Below the pieces are notes generated by a model. The model saw nothing but the letters and a program-made list of their open reading frames with translations, ran no database searches and was not told where the DNA came from. The translations under genes and the position numbers were made by a program. This document shows positions 1-6,370 of a stretch of DNA of 13,223 nucleotides, piece after piece; positions within the stretch are counted from its first letter, which is position 1, and each line of letters begins with the position of its first letter. Source of the stretch: IMCC26077 sp044344975 (GTDB lineage: Bacteria > Actinomycetota > Actinomycetes > Nanopelagicales > Nanopelagicaceae). The stretch lies in assembly GCA_044344975.1 (NCBI GenBank), contig JBIJBY010000031.1, positions 1 through 13,223 on the forward strand, written 5' to 3'.

Positions 1-816
1 GCGCATAAGTTCCCCATCTATCATGATTTTTTCTCGCGCGTTGAGCATGCCATGGTCTGCGGTGAGCGTAAGCCGCGCGCCACTTGGCAGATTCTCTTTC
101 AAGATGCCAACGAAATCATCAGCAAGAACGAGCGCATCAATCCACTCTTGCGAACCTACGCCAAATTCGTGGCCTGCGGCATCGATATCATTAATGTAGA
201 GGTAAATAAATGCGGGCGTGCTCTTCATAGCGAAACGCAATTGTTCAACCATTCGCTCAAAGGTGTTGGCGCCCAAGAATGTTGCGCCACGGAGCGCTGC
301 TTCGGTAAATCCAGTCCCGGCATAACGCTCTGATGAAATATTGAATGCATTGATTCCATATCGCTTGCCTTGCTCGAAGAGCGTCTCATGTGATTGCCAG
401 ATGACGGGATCAACTCGCGAATCCCATTTGAGGGCGTTAAGTAATCGATTATCGCTGTAAGGAATTCGCACTGTATATCCCAGCATTCCGTGTTCAGCTG
501 GGGTAAGACCTGTACCCACACTTGTCAGCGAGGTTGCGGTAGTTGATGGGAATTCACTCGATAGCCTTCCCAATGAAACCATGCTGGTGATATTCGGCGC
601 CCACTGCGCATGTTCCATCAAGGATTGCTCGCCTAATCCATCTATCAGAAAGAGAATTTCAATTCCCTTTGATGGCGTTAAGGAAATCGGTGCAAAGAGC
701 GGCAAGCCAAGTGATTGATAAATCGCACGGGAAACGTCTCTTAGCGAAAAACTTGAAGATGTTGAAGACGTTGGAGATGTTGAATCTGAAAATTCAGGAT
801 GCGCACTGGACACCAC
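1..816 (-). CDS. Type I phosphodiesterase / nucleotide pyrophosphatase family protein (alkaline phosphatase superfamily), C-terminus outside window
   Basis: Seen: an open minus-strand frame runs from a GTG at 816 (or the next GTG, 813) to the left edge, giving 272 residues without a stop. The metal and catalytic motifs of the alkaline phosphatase superfamily appear in order: LIDGLG with Asp59, FPSTTATS with the likely nucleophile Thr93 (placed by alignment to NPP/autotaxin), NDIDAAGHEFG with Asp212 and His216, and TADHGM with Asp254/His255. Known: such enzymes are two-metal phosphodiesterases or phosphatases acting on nucleotide-type or similar phosphoesters; the substrate cannot be told here. 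Family members are usually longer, so roughly the last quarter is probably missing. There is no Shine-Dalgarno before the GTGs, but a TAGATT hexamer lies just upstream, which suggests leaderless translation, perhaps from the second GTG. An in-frame stop at 823-825 limits the start. No signal peptide is evident: the N-terminus is short and Ser/Thr-rich. The gene diverges from parC. Confidence 0.85.
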   Translation of the reverse strand, partial: MVSSAHPEFSDSTSPTSSTSSSFSLRDVSRAIYQSLGLPLFAPISLTPSKGIEILFLIDGLGEQSLMEHAQWAPNITSMVSLGRLSSEFPSTTATSLTSVGTGLTPAEHGMLGYTVRIPYSDNRLLNALKWDSRVDPVIWQSHETLFEQGKRYGINAFNISSERYAGTGFTEAALRGATFLGANTFERMVEQLRFAMKSTPAFIYLYINDIDAAGHEFGVGSQEWIDALVLADDFVGILKENLPSGARLTLTADHGMLNAREKIMIDGELMR

Positions 817-819
817 AAG

Positions 820-825
820 AATCTA
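820..825 (-). promoter_or_regulatory. Putative -10 hexamer TAGATT for the phosphodiesterase gene
   Basis: On the minus strand TAGATT fits the actinobacterial TANNNT -10 pattern. Six bases further is the G of the second GTG (813), so transcription could begin on the start codon itself. No convincing -35 was found. The hexamer also contains the in-frame stop that bounds the gene. Confidence 0.35.
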
Positions 826-838
826 CAACATGACTCAC

Positions 839-858
839 ATTGGGCGTTGCCTCCCAAT
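839..858. promoter_or_regulatory. Inverted repeat ATTGGG-N8-CCCAAT in the divergent intergenic region
   Basis: Perfect 6-bp arms at 839-844 and 853-858 are separated by 8 bp. The dyad lies between the divergent phosphodiesterase and parC genes and abuts a -10-like TAATTT (858-863) oriented towards parC. It could be an operator for one or both genes. It has no T-tract, so it is unlikely to be a terminator. No regulator is recognised. Confidence 0.3.
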
Positions 859-873
859 AATTTAGCCAACTTC

Positions 874-880
874 AGGTGAG
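874..880 (+). promoter_or_regulatory. Ribosome binding site of parC
   Basis: AGGTGAG with a 9-base spacer to the ATG at 890 is a good Shine-Dalgarno match and supports that start. Among the genes here, only parC and the DUF7455-like gene have a clear one. Confidence 0.7.
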
Positions 881-889
881 AATTACGCC

Positions 890-2389
890 ATGGCCAAGAC
901 AAAGAGCGCACCGCCCCCACCCCCATCCGTTGGGCGCGTCATTGATATCGATGTAAACAATGAGATGTCAGAATCCTTCTTGGAGTACGCCTATTCGGTG
1001 ATCTACTCCCGAGCCCTTCCCGATGCGCGCGATGGCCTCAAGCCCGTGCACCGCAGAATTCTCTTTCAAATGTCCGAGATGGGCCTTCGCCCAGATAAAG
1101 GCCATGTAAAGAGCGCTCGAGTCGTTGGCGAGGTGATGGGAAAGCTCCATCCTCATGGTGATGGCGCAATTTATGACGCGCTCGTTCGGATGGCGCAGGC
1201 CTTCTCGATGCGGTTGACGCTCATCGATGGCCATGGAAATTTTGGTTCGCTCGATGCCGGGCCAGCAGCGATGCGCTACACCGAAGCCCGTCTTGCTCCT
1301 GCTGCCTTAACGATGGTGGAAGAGAGCGATGAAGATACGGTCGACTTTGCCTCGAATTACGACGGGCAGATGAAAGAACCTCGAGTACTTCCTGCCGCGT
1401 TGCCCAACTTGTTAATCAATGGCGCAACTGGCATTGCCGTTGGCATGGCGACAAATATGGCACCGCACAATGTTGGTGAAGTTGTCGCTGCGACCTGTCA
1501 TTTGATTGATAATCCCAATTCCACTTTGAAGGCGCTGATGAAACATCTGCCTGGCCCAGATTTTCCTACCGGTGGAAAGATTGTTGACACTGATGGAATT
1601 ATCGAGGCGTACGAAACTGGCAAGGGCGCTTTTAAAGTCCAAGCAACGGCATTCGTCGACAAAGTTTCGGCACGGAAACAAGGAATTGTCATTACCGAGC
1701 TCCCCTTTAATGTTGGACCAGAGAAAGTTGTTGAAAAAATCGCCGACTTAGTAAAGGCAAAGAAGATTCAAGGAATCTCCGACATTATTGATCTCTCAGA
1801 TGGGAAAAACGGCACAAAAATTGTTGTTGAAGCAAAGACTGGTTATGACCCAGAGGAGATTCTGACAAATCTCTACCGACTCACCCCCATGGAAGAGTCA
1901 TTTTCGATCAACGCAGTCGCACTCGTTAATGGTCAACCAAAGACGCTCCCACTCAAAGAGCTACTCCAGGTCTATATCGATCACCGGATCTCCGTGGTTA
2001 CCCGCCGATCAAAATTCCGTCGTGAGAAGGCAAAAGATCGCCTCCACATTGTCGAGGGTTTGCTGAAGGCAATCATTGATATCGATAAGGTCATCAAGTT
2101 AATTCGAGCAAGTGATGATACAGAGGCTGCCCGCAAGGGATTGATGAGCACATTTAAACTCTCGGAGATTCAGGCAAATTACATCCTTGAGATGCCGCTC
2201 CGTCGCCTTACCAAGTTTTCAAAACTAGAACTTGATACTGAAGAGAAGGAACTCAAAAAGACGATTGCCGAACTCACAGCCTTACTCAAAGATGAGGGGA
2301 AAATTCGAGCACAGGTCTCTCTTGAATTAAAAGAAGAGGGAAAGAGGTTCGCTACACCGCGACGAACTTTCCTCTTTAATTCGAAGTAA
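890..2389 (+). CDS. parC: DNA topoisomerase IV subunit A (ParC), core-only form lacking the C-terminal beta-pinwheel domain
   Basis: The A subunit of a type IIA topoisomerase cuts and rejoins the gate DNA segment; with ParE it would decatenate and relax chromosomes. Seen in 499 residues: a five-proline run near the N-terminus (8-12), winged-helix domain with HPHGD at 87-91, catalytic Tyr130 in AAMRYTEARL, the DNA-bending isoleucine in LLINGATGIAVGM (Ile182), then tower and coiled-coil regions to the end. HPHGDGAIYDALVR is the actinobacterial ParC form; the site equivalent to E. coli GyrA Ser83 is Gly92. ParC and GyrA usually have about 800 residues with a C-terminal pinwheel; this protein stops just after the core (RRTFLFNSK) and the opposite strand is then occupied by another gene, so the short form looks genuine rather than a frameshift. 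It lacks the GyrA box, arguing against gyrase. Start chosen by its Shine-Dalgarno. Its 3' end overlaps the MFS gene by 14 bp, tail to tail. Confidence 0.9.
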   Translation: MAKTKSAPPPPPSVGRVIDIDVNNEMSESFLEYAYSVIYSRALPDARDGLKPVHRRILFQMSEMGLRPDKGHVKSARVVGEVMGKLHPHGDGAIYDALVRMAQAFSMRLTLIDGHGNFGSLDAGPAAMRYTEARLAPAALTMVEESDEDTVDFASNYDGQMKEPRVLPAALPNLLINGATGIAVGMATNMAPHNVGEVVAATCHLIDNPNSTLKALMKHLPGPDFPTGGKIVDTDGIIEAYETGKGAFKVQATAFVDKVSARKQGIVITELPFNVGPEKVVEKIADLVKAKKIQGISDIIDLSDGKNGTKIVVEAKTGYDPEEILTNLYRLTPMEESFSINAVALVNGQPKTLPLKELLQVYIDHRISVVTRRSKFRREKAKDRLHIVEGLLKAIIDIDKVIKLIRASDDTEAARKGLMSTFKLSEIQANYILEMPLRRLTKFSKLELDTEEKELKKTIAELTALLKDEGKIRAQVSLELKEEGKRFATPRRTFLFNSK

Positions 2390-3608
2390 GGCCCAATCGC
2401 GCAGCTTTGGCTCCGAGATAGAGCACCGGCAGCGCCATAATGGCGCAGAGCCAGCCGTAACTTAAGAAGGCGATAACAACGCCAGCAAGTGCGCCGCCAA
2501 GTGCGCCACCGCCATTCATGCAGAGGTCGGATAACCCTTGTCCAGAGGCTTTAATCTCGGCTGGAAGTGATTCAGCGAGAAGCGTTGAGCCGGCGATAAG
2601 GGTGCAGGACCAACCCAAGCCCAACAGGAAGAGGCCGATACCCAACTGCACAACAGCATCTGCGTAGGCCACGCCAGAGATCACCGCACTTGCTAGAAGA
2701 ATCAATACACCGAGCGCGATTGTTTTAATTCGCCCAATTAGATCGACAATTTTTCCCACAACGGGCGAGAGCGCATACATACCTAAAACGTGGACGCTAA
2801 TAACTAAACCAATGAGGCGAAGTGAAACATCAACGTGGGCCATATGCACAGGCGTCATCACCATGATGGTCACCATCGCAATGTGGCCAATAACAATTGC
2901 GTGCAGCGCAAGCCATGCCTGAGGAATCGTTCGAATAGTGGTGAAGGCTTTTCTAAATGCGCGTTTCTCGCGCTTGTAAACCTCACCGCGTTCTTCGCGC
3001 GCTAAGAGGAATGGATCTGGTTTGAGTAAGAGGGTAATTAAGGTGGCCGCCGAAAAGAGCATCACAATTGCCACTATGTACGGGCCAACTAATTTCGGAA
3101 GGCCAAAGGCAAGCGCCATCTCCCCCGCCGGTTCCATAAGGTTTGGCCCGAGAACTGACCCGACTGTTGAAGCCCATACAACTTTAGAGAGATCACTTGC
3201 GCGATGATCGTTATCGGCAAGATCCACTGCTGCGAAACGCGCTTGATAACCAGCTGCAGATGCGCCGCCAATCATCGCTGCGCCAATCAAAATCAAGGGG
3301 AACATTTTGTTGACTCCACCCAGAAAGGCAAAAGTTGCACCAAGCGCGCCAAGGAAGTAACCAAAGCCAAGTGAGCGACGCCTGCCTCCTTTATCTGTCC
3401 AACGCGCAAGCGGTAGCGCAAGTAAGGCGGCCCCCACAACTGTTGATGTCTGCACTAAACCTGCGAGAGCTTCGGAGCCTGATATCTGCACCACCAATAA
3501 GGAACCTGCAGCAAATGTTCCAGTTACGCCAAGACCAGAGAGCGTCTGCGCTCCCGCTAATTTACGGAGCGTTTTACTCTGTTGTGGATGACGTTCCGTA
3601 GCGACCAT
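2376..3608 (-). CDS. Major facilitator superfamily (MFS) transporter
   Basis: The 410-residue protein has about twelve hydrophobic segments, with a basic central loop (around residues 205-225, LLAREERGEVYKREKR) between the two six-helix halves. After the second helix there is an MFS motif A-like sequence, LARWTDKGGRRRSL. Length and layout are normal for a 12-helix secondary transporter in the cytoplasmic membrane. The substrate cannot be read from the sequence; drug or metabolite efflux is the usual guess. The ATG at 3606-3608 shares one base with the parE stop (TAATG), with no separate promoter, so it is probably co-transcribed and translationally coupled with parE. No functional link with topoisomerase IV is known to me. 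The 3' end overlaps parC by 14 bp on the other strand. Confidence 0.88.
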   Translation of the reverse strand: MVATERHPQQSKTLRKLAGAQTLSGLGVTGTFAAGSLLVVQISGSEALAGLVQTSTVVGAALLALPLARWTDKGGRRRSLGFGYFLGALGATFAFLGGVNKMFPLILIGAAMIGGASAAGYQARFAAVDLADNDHRASDLSKVVWASTVGSVLGPNLMEPAGEMALAFGLPKLVGPYIVAIVMLFSAATLITLLLKPDPFLLAREERGEVYKREKRAFRKAFTTIRTIPQAWLALHAIVIGHIAMVTIMVMTPVHMAHVDVSLRLIGLVISVHVLGMYALSPVVGKIVDLIGRIKTIALGVLILLASAVISGVAYADAVVQLGIGLFLLGLGWSCTLIAGSTLLAESLPAEIKASGQGLSDLCMNGGGALGGALAGVVIAFLSYGWLCAIMALPVLYLGAKAARLGLTSN

Positions 3609-5728
3609 TAGAGGTCGATTCGTTCGAGATCAATCTGATTGGTGCCGATAAAATCTCTCCGTGGGGCAACTTCATTACCCATCAATAGTTCGAAAATCTT
3701 CTCGGCATGTACGCCATCTTTGATGGTGATTCTGCGAAGGGTGCGCTTCTCTGGGTCCATCGTGGTCTCCCGGAGTTGCTCGGCATCCATCTCGCCAAGG
3801 CCTTTATAGCGCTGAATTGGTTCCCGCCATTTTTTATCTGCCTTAGTAAGCGATGCTAAATACTTTTTCATCTCATCATCGGAGTAGGTGTAGTGGAAAT
3901 CGCCCTTCTTGGCTCCCGATATTTCGATGCGATGGAGCGGTGGTACCGCTGCAAAGACTCGACCATCTTCAATAAGTGGGCGCATGTATTTGAAGAGAAG
4001 TGTGAGAATCAAGCAACGGATATGTGCGCCATCAACATCGGCATCGGACATCAAAATAATTCGGCCATAGCGCGCCTCTTCGAGATTAAATGAACGGCCA
4101 GATCCAGCGCCAATAACTTGAATAATCGAAGCGCACTCAGAGTTATCGAGCATCGCCGACAAAGATGCCTTTTGAACATTGAGAATCTTGCCTCGGATTG
4201 GCAGGAGCGCTTGGTACTCTGAATTTCGCGCAGATTTTGCTGTGCCGAGAGCAGAGTCACCTTCAACAATAAAAAGCTCGGTATGTTCCACATCATCTGA
4301 GCGGCAATCAGAGAGTTTTGCTGGCAGCGACGAGGATTCCAAGGCATTTTTCCGCCTCTGAATATCTTTATGGGCGCGAACCGAAACTCGCGTCTTTGCT
4401 GCTCCAGCAATTTTCTCGAGGACTAAACGAGATTGCGCCTTTGATCCTCGGGAGTTGAAATACTTGGTGAGCTCGGTATTAACAACGTTCTGCACAATTT
4501 TCGTTGTTGCCGCTGTGCCGAGAATCTCTTTAGTCTGACCTTCAAATTGCGGCTCCGACATTCGCACAGTGACAACCGCTGTGAGCCCTTCCATCACATC
4601 ATCTTTAATGATGTCGGGATCGCTTGCTTTTGTAATTCGCGATGATTTGAGTGTGTCACTGACAACCTTGGTGATGCCGCGCTCAAACCCAGTGACATGT
4701 GTTCCACCTTTTGAGGTGGAGATGATGTTGACATATGAACGCAATGTGGAGTCATACTCTTCGCCCCAACGTAGAGCGATATCCACTTCCATATCGCGCT
4801 CTACATCAGTTGGGAGCAAATGACCTTTATCGTCTAAAACTGGAACAGTCTCTTGATAATGGCCGCTACCTTTTAAACGAATGACATCGCAGATGGGTGT
4901 ATCGGGTTGGAGGAAGGTGCAGTACTCAGAGATTCCCCCGGTGAAATGGAATTTTTCGCTTGTTGCCACCAAAGTTCGATTGTCATGAACGGTGATAGTA
5001 ATTCCTGGAACGAGAAAGGCTGTTTGGCGAGCGCGCGCGTGAATTTCGTCGATGTCGTAATCAGCTTCGCGAAGGAAAATCTGTGGGTCTGCCCAATACT
5101 TGATCGTCGTGCCACTTGCCTTCTTCCCAACCTTGCCACCCTTTTTAAGATTTTTATTTCCACTTCCTTTAGTGAATTTTGAATCGGGAGTTGCTTTATC
5201 GAAGGCTCCTGGTGTGCCCCGTTGAAAAGAGATTGTGTGAAGCGCGCCATCGCGGGCGACAGCGACATCCATTCGAATCGAAAGTGCATTCACTACTGAT
5301 GCACCCACGCCATGGAGACCACCAGAGGCTGCGTATGAGCCACCACCAAATTTTCCACCGGCATGGAGTTTGGTCATCACCAACTCGACTCCAGTTAATC
5401 CGCTCTTTACTTCGACATCTACTGGGATGCCGCGACCATCATCTTTAACCTCGACCGATCCATCCGCCCCGAGGGTCACTTCAACGTTATGGCAATGGCC
5501 GGCGAGCGCCTCGTCGACAGAGTTATCGATGATCTCCCAGAGGCAGTGCATAAGGCCCCTGGAGTCGGTAGAGCCGATATACATGCCTGGACGCTTTCGG
5601 ACAGCATCAAGCCCCTCTAAGACCGCTAGGTTCTTGGCTGTGTACTCCCCGCCCTCTCCAGCTGCGCCTTTGGCGCCCTTCTTGGCGCCCTTTTTGATTG
5701 GGGCGCTCTTGTCAGTGATTGGGCTCAT
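3608..5728 (-). CDS. parE: DNA topoisomerase IV subunit B (ParE), ATPase subunit
   Basis: This is the ATPase and TOPRIM subunit that works with ParC to pass one duplex through another. Residue numbers are from the ATG at 5728 (706 aa). GHKL ATPase motifs: the general base Glu65 in WEIIDNSVDEAL with Asn69, DDGRGIP near 97, the ATP lid LHAGGKFGGGSY with GLHGVG (137-142), and the transducer lysine Lys400 in EGQTKEILG. TOPRIM motifs: EGDSA with Glu489, PIRGKILNVQKAS, and SDADVDG (Asp562, 564, 566). YKGLGEMDAEQLRETTM follows near the C-terminus. EGDSALGTAK and LLPIRGK are as in actinobacterial ParE rather than GyrB. The first 30 residues are a Lys/Gly/Ala-rich tail. A TTG at 5737 is an alternative start, but neither has a Shine-Dalgarno and the TTG overlaps a -10-like hexamer, so the ATG is preferred. 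It is followed by the overlapping MFS gene. Confidence 0.93.
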   Translation of the reverse strand: MSPITDKSAPIKKGAKKGAKGAAGEGGEYTAKNLAVLEGLDAVRKRPGMYIGSTDSRGLMHCLWEIIDNSVDEALAGHCHNVEVTLGADGSVEVKDDGRGIPVDVEVKSGLTGVELVMTKLHAGGKFGGGSYAASGGLHGVGASVVNALSIRMDVAVARDGALHTISFQRGTPGAFDKATPDSKFTKGSGNKNLKKGGKVGKKASGTTIKYWADPQIFLREADYDIDEIHARARQTAFLVPGITITVHDNRTLVATSEKFHFTGGISEYCTFLQPDTPICDVIRLKGSGHYQETVPVLDDKGHLLPTDVERDMEVDIALRWGEEYDSTLRSYVNIISTSKGGTHVTGFERGITKVVSDTLKSSRITKASDPDIIKDDVMEGLTAVVTVRMSEPQFEGQTKEILGTAATTKIVQNVVNTELTKYFNSRGSKAQSRLVLEKIAGAAKTRVSVRAHKDIQRRKNALESSSLPAKLSDCRSDDVEHTELFIVEGDSALGTAKSARNSEYQALLPIRGKILNVQKASLSAMLDNSECASIIQVIGAGSGRSFNLEEARYGRIILMSDADVDGAHIRCLILTLLFKYMRPLIEDGRVFAAVPPLHRIEISGAKKGDFHYTYSDDEMKKYLASLTKADKKWREPIQRYKGLGEMDAEQLRETTMDPEKRTLRRITIKDGVHAEKIFELLMGNEVAPRRDFIGTNQIDLERIDL

Positions 5729-5917
5729 GATGGTCAAGGGTACTGGGGGCGCCTGCTTTTAACGGGCATATCAACGGCTATTGGCGAGGTGGGCGAAGTA
5801 ACAGTCAGAACGTTCGCGGGAAATTCGCAGAGTTTTGTTATCAAATATCACGCGGGGAATAAGTCAGGCATGGTTATATGTTCTACTAGCAGGAGAAGAG
5901 AGGGGCAGGAAAAGGCT
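5729..5917. other. Divergent intergenic region between parE and the DUF7455-like gene
   Basis: These 189 bp must hold promoters for two divergent genes. Visible items are the TACCCT hexamer next to parE, an 8-bp palindrome GAACGTTC at 5808-5815 and a TATATGTT stretch at 5875-5882 that could serve as -10 for the rightward gene. A frame upstream of and in frame with the rightward gene is open from an ATG at 5789, but its residues look non-coding. No RNA gene or riboswitch was recognised. Confidence 0.4.
5737..5742 (-). promoter_or_regulatory. Putative -10 hexamer TACCCT for parE
   Basis: TACCCT on the minus strand fits TANNNT and lies 8 bases before the ATG at 5728, so a leaderless or nearly leaderless parE mRNA is possible. 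No good -35 is seen. It favours the ATG over the TTG start at 5737. Confidence 0.25.
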
Positions 5918-6133
5918 ATGGCAGGTATCAGCACGCTAACGCAAAGCCCATTGAGCGCATCAGATCGATGCGACCGTTGCGGCGCCCAGGCTTATGTTCG
6001 AGTCAAATTGGCAACAGGTGAATTGCTCTTCTGCGGCCATCACTCGAAGGAATATGCCGTCTCACTCAAGCGAGTTGCAGTCGAGATCGAAGATCAAACC
6101 GACCGCCTCGTTGACTCCCCTGCTGAGCGTTAA
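5918..6133 (+). CDS. Small actinobacterial zinc-ribbon-like protein (DUF7455-like)
   Basis: The 71-residue protein has the pattern DRCDRCGAQAYVRV, then LLFCGHHSKEY, that is CxxC followed by CxHH. This resembles a zinc-binding knuckle and the DUF7455-type small proteins I recall from Actinobacteria. The C-terminal third is charged and probably helical (VAVEIEDQTDRL). Function is unknown. The ATG at 5918 is chosen over the in-frame ATG at 5789 because it has an AGGA ribosome binding site (5907-5910) with 7-base spacing, and because homologues as I recall them begin a few residues before the S-x-x-DRCDRCG motif. It is divergent from parE and converges on the CDGSH gene with only 10 bp between the stops. 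Confidence 0.82.
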   Translation: MAGISTLTQSPLSASDRCDRCGAQAYVRVKLATGELLFCGHHSKEYAVSLKRVAVEIEDQTDRLVDSPAER

Positions 6134-6143
6134 TCTCTAAACG

Positions 6144-6341
6144 CTACATTCCAGGGGCTTCAAAGCCTGCTTCCCGATGTGCACCATCGCAGAACGGTTT
6201 ATCTTTCGAATGGCCACACCGACAGAGTGAAAATGATGACTCGCTCTTGATGACATTTCCCTCGCTATCAACGAAATCGACATCACCAGTCACTCGAATT
6301 GATCCATTGGGCTTAACAAATATTTTTGGTTTTTCGCTCAT
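6144..6341 (-). CDS. CDGSH iron-sulfur domain protein
   Basis: The 65-residue protein consists of one CDGSH domain. CRCGHSKDKPFCDGAH matches the family pattern CxCxx(S/T)xxxPxCDG(S/A/T)H exactly, giving the 3Cys-1His ligands Cys40, Cys42, Cys51 and His55 of a [2Fe-2S] cluster. Known: such proteins take part in electron transfer, redox sensing or cluster transfer; a specific partner cannot be named. There is no signal peptide or membrane segment, so it is cytoplasmic. The start has no Shine-Dalgarno, but TAGACT lies exactly six bases upstream of the ATG, suggesting a leaderless transcript of its own rather than dependence on the upstream secreted-protein gene, which ends 29 bp before it. Confidence 0.9.
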   Translation of the reverse strand: MSEKPKIFVKPNGSIRVTGDVDFVDSEGNVIKSESSFSLCRCGHSKDKPFCDGAHREAGFEAPGM

Positions 6342-6347
6342 GGCCGC

Positions 6348-6353
6348 AGTCTA
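6348..6353 (-). promoter_or_regulatory. Putative -10 hexamer TAGACT for the CDGSH gene, leaderless
   Basis: TAGACT (TANNNT) on the minus strand is separated by exactly 6 bases from the ATG, so +1 would fall on the A of the start codon. No clear -35 is seen. The surrounding AT-rich dyad CTAATT...AATTAG (6351-6374) overlaps the hexamer and could be a regulator site or chance. Confidence 0.4.
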
Positions 6354-6370
6354 ATTGAGGATAAGGCTAA

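Noticed and set aside
52..333. Plus-strand 93-residue open frame
   Set aside because: It is antisense to the phosphodiesterase gene, whose frame shows all the expected metal-binding motifs on the minus strand.
225..521. Minus-strand 98-residue open frame
   Set aside because: Same strand as the phosphodiesterase but in another frame, with no recognisable protein; the frame with TPAEHGMLGYTV and the metal-binding motifs is the real one.
5808..5815. GAACGTTC palindrome near parE as an SOS/LexA box
   Set aside because: The actinobacterial SOS box needs a 4-bp spacer between GAAC and GTTC; here the halves abut, so it is not a LexA site by that pattern. It may be chance.
5854..5882. GGGGAAT...GTT as an alternative sigma factor (SigR/SigH-like) promoter
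   Set aside because: The spacing between the two elements is about 12 bp, far shorter than the 16-19 bp such promoters need.
5789..5917. Extended N-terminus for the DUF7455-like gene
   Set aside because: The 43 extra residues are not protein-like, no ribosome binding site precedes 5789, and a good one precedes the ATG at 5918.
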